From positions 1 through 6,010 of the forward strand of contig JAICQA010000173.1 of assembly GCA_025929595.1 (NCBI GenBank): a DNA stretch of 6,010 bases, written 5' to 3'. Below are positions 5,655 to 6,010 of this stretch, one piece after another. The position numbers and the translations under genes were made by a program. Positions within the stretch are counted from its first letter, which is position 1. Each line of letters starts with the position of its first letter. Origin of the DNA: Xanthobacteraceae bacterium. Its GTDB lineage: Bacteria; Pseudomonadota; Alphaproteobacteria; Rhizobiales; Xanthobacteraceae. The notes below the pieces were generated by a model that ran no database searches, had not been told where the DNA came from, and was given only the letters and a program-made list of their open reading frames with translations.

Positions 5655-6010
5655 ATGGCAGAGGCGAAGAAGGCCAAGAGCACAGGCAAAAGTTCCACCG
5701 GCGACACGGCGTCGGTCGGCATCCTCGGCGCGTCCGGCTACACCGGCGCCGAGTTGGTGCGTCTTCTGCTGCGTCACCCGAAAGTCTCCATCAAGGCGCT
5801 CACCGCCGACCGCCGCGCGGGCCAGCCTATGGCGTCCGTGTTCGGTCATTTCGCGGGTTACGATCTGCCAAAGCTCGTGACCATCGAGGAGATGAATGCG
5901 GGCGACCTCGATCTCGTGTTCTGCGCGTTGCCGCATGGCACGACGCAACTCGTGATCAAGGGGCTGATGGAGAAGCACGAGAACCTGAAGATCGTCGATC
6001 TGTCGGCGGA
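5655..6010 (+). CDS. argC: N-acetyl-gamma-glutamyl-phosphate reductase, N-terminal part (ArgC)
   Basis: This enzyme makes the NADPH-dependent reduction of N-acetylglutamyl phosphate to the semialdehyde, the third step of arginine/ornithine synthesis, in the cytoplasm. 118 codons are visible before the window ends; the family is usually about 310-350 residues. The nucleotide-binding start VGILGASGYTGAELVRLLLR lies at about 21-40, followed by ALTADRRAGQ (48-57), F-C-A-L-P-H-G-T (about 93-100) and I-V-D-L-S-A at the very end. These leave little doubt about the family. The catalytic Cys would lie beyond the window. A Lys/Ser/Thr-rich leader of about 20 residues precedes the first strand, longer than the few residues usual for ArgC, although the ribosome binding site supports this start. 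It follows agmatinase on the same strand, with a hairpin between them, so co-transcription is possible but not certain. Confidence 0.95.
   Translation, partial: MAEAKKAKSTGKSSTGDTASVGILGASGYTGAELVRLLLRHPKVSIKALTADRRAGQPMASVFGHFAGYDLPKLVTIEEMNAGDLDLVFCALPHGTTQLVIKGLMEKHENLKIVDLSA

Noticed and set aside
5043..5978. 311-residue open frame on the minus strand
   Set aside because: It is antisense to both the agmatinase catalytic core and the start of argC, is His/Arg/Ala-rich, and has no recognisable domain.
1..6010. Defence island, mobile element, CRISPR array or tRNA
   Set aside because: No direct-repeat array, transposase, integrase, terminal inverted repeat or tRNA-like fold was seen; gene content is core metabolism, chromosome segregation and signalling.

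Overview
The window is a GC-rich stretch of ordinary chromosomal genes with short intergenic gaps. The protein styles (ParE with a D-D-L-F leader and GQTKDRL, ArgC with GASGYTGAEL and ALTADRRAGQ) and the intergenic clustering of GANTC sites suggest an alphaproteobacterium, most likely of the order Hyphomicrobiales. The genus cannot be fixed from the sequence alone. No RNA gene, insertion sequence, CRISPR array or prophage piece is visible.

Layout. Positions 1-1998 (minus) hold nearly all of parE, the ATPase/TOPRIM subunit of topoisomerase IV, cut by the window edge at its C-terminus. A 158-bp divergent intergenic region (1999-2156) with four GANTC sites separates it from a six-transmembrane class III adenylate cyclase (2157-3452, plus). 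The cyclase runs tail-to-tail into an FkbM-family methyltransferase (3445-4215, minus); the two stop codons are the ends of one 8-bp palindrome. Upstream of the methyltransferase, probably in the same transcript, is a 99-residue beta-rich protein of unknown function (4227-4526, minus). A second divergent gap (4527-4622) leads to an agmatinase-type ureohydrolase (4623-5585, plus), whose Shine-Dalgarno sequence lies inside a perfect hairpin. A further hairpin (5593-5618) follows it, and then argC starts at 5655 and runs off the window.

How the genes relate. ParE is housekeeping chromosome segregation. The cyclase makes cAMP in response to an unknown membrane signal. The methyltransferase and small protein form a two-gene unit of unknown pathway. 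Agmatinase (agmatine to putrescine and urea) and ArgC (third step of arginine/ornithine synthesis) share a strand and sit on either side of the arginine/polyamine branch point, so their adjacency is metabolically sensible.

I see no novel multi-gene system. The more interesting signals are regulatory: the GANTC cluster between parE and the cyclase, and the hairpin over the agmatinase ribosome binding site. At the protein level, the lysine/alanine-rich N-terminal tail of ParE and the repeated architecture of the small protein stand out.
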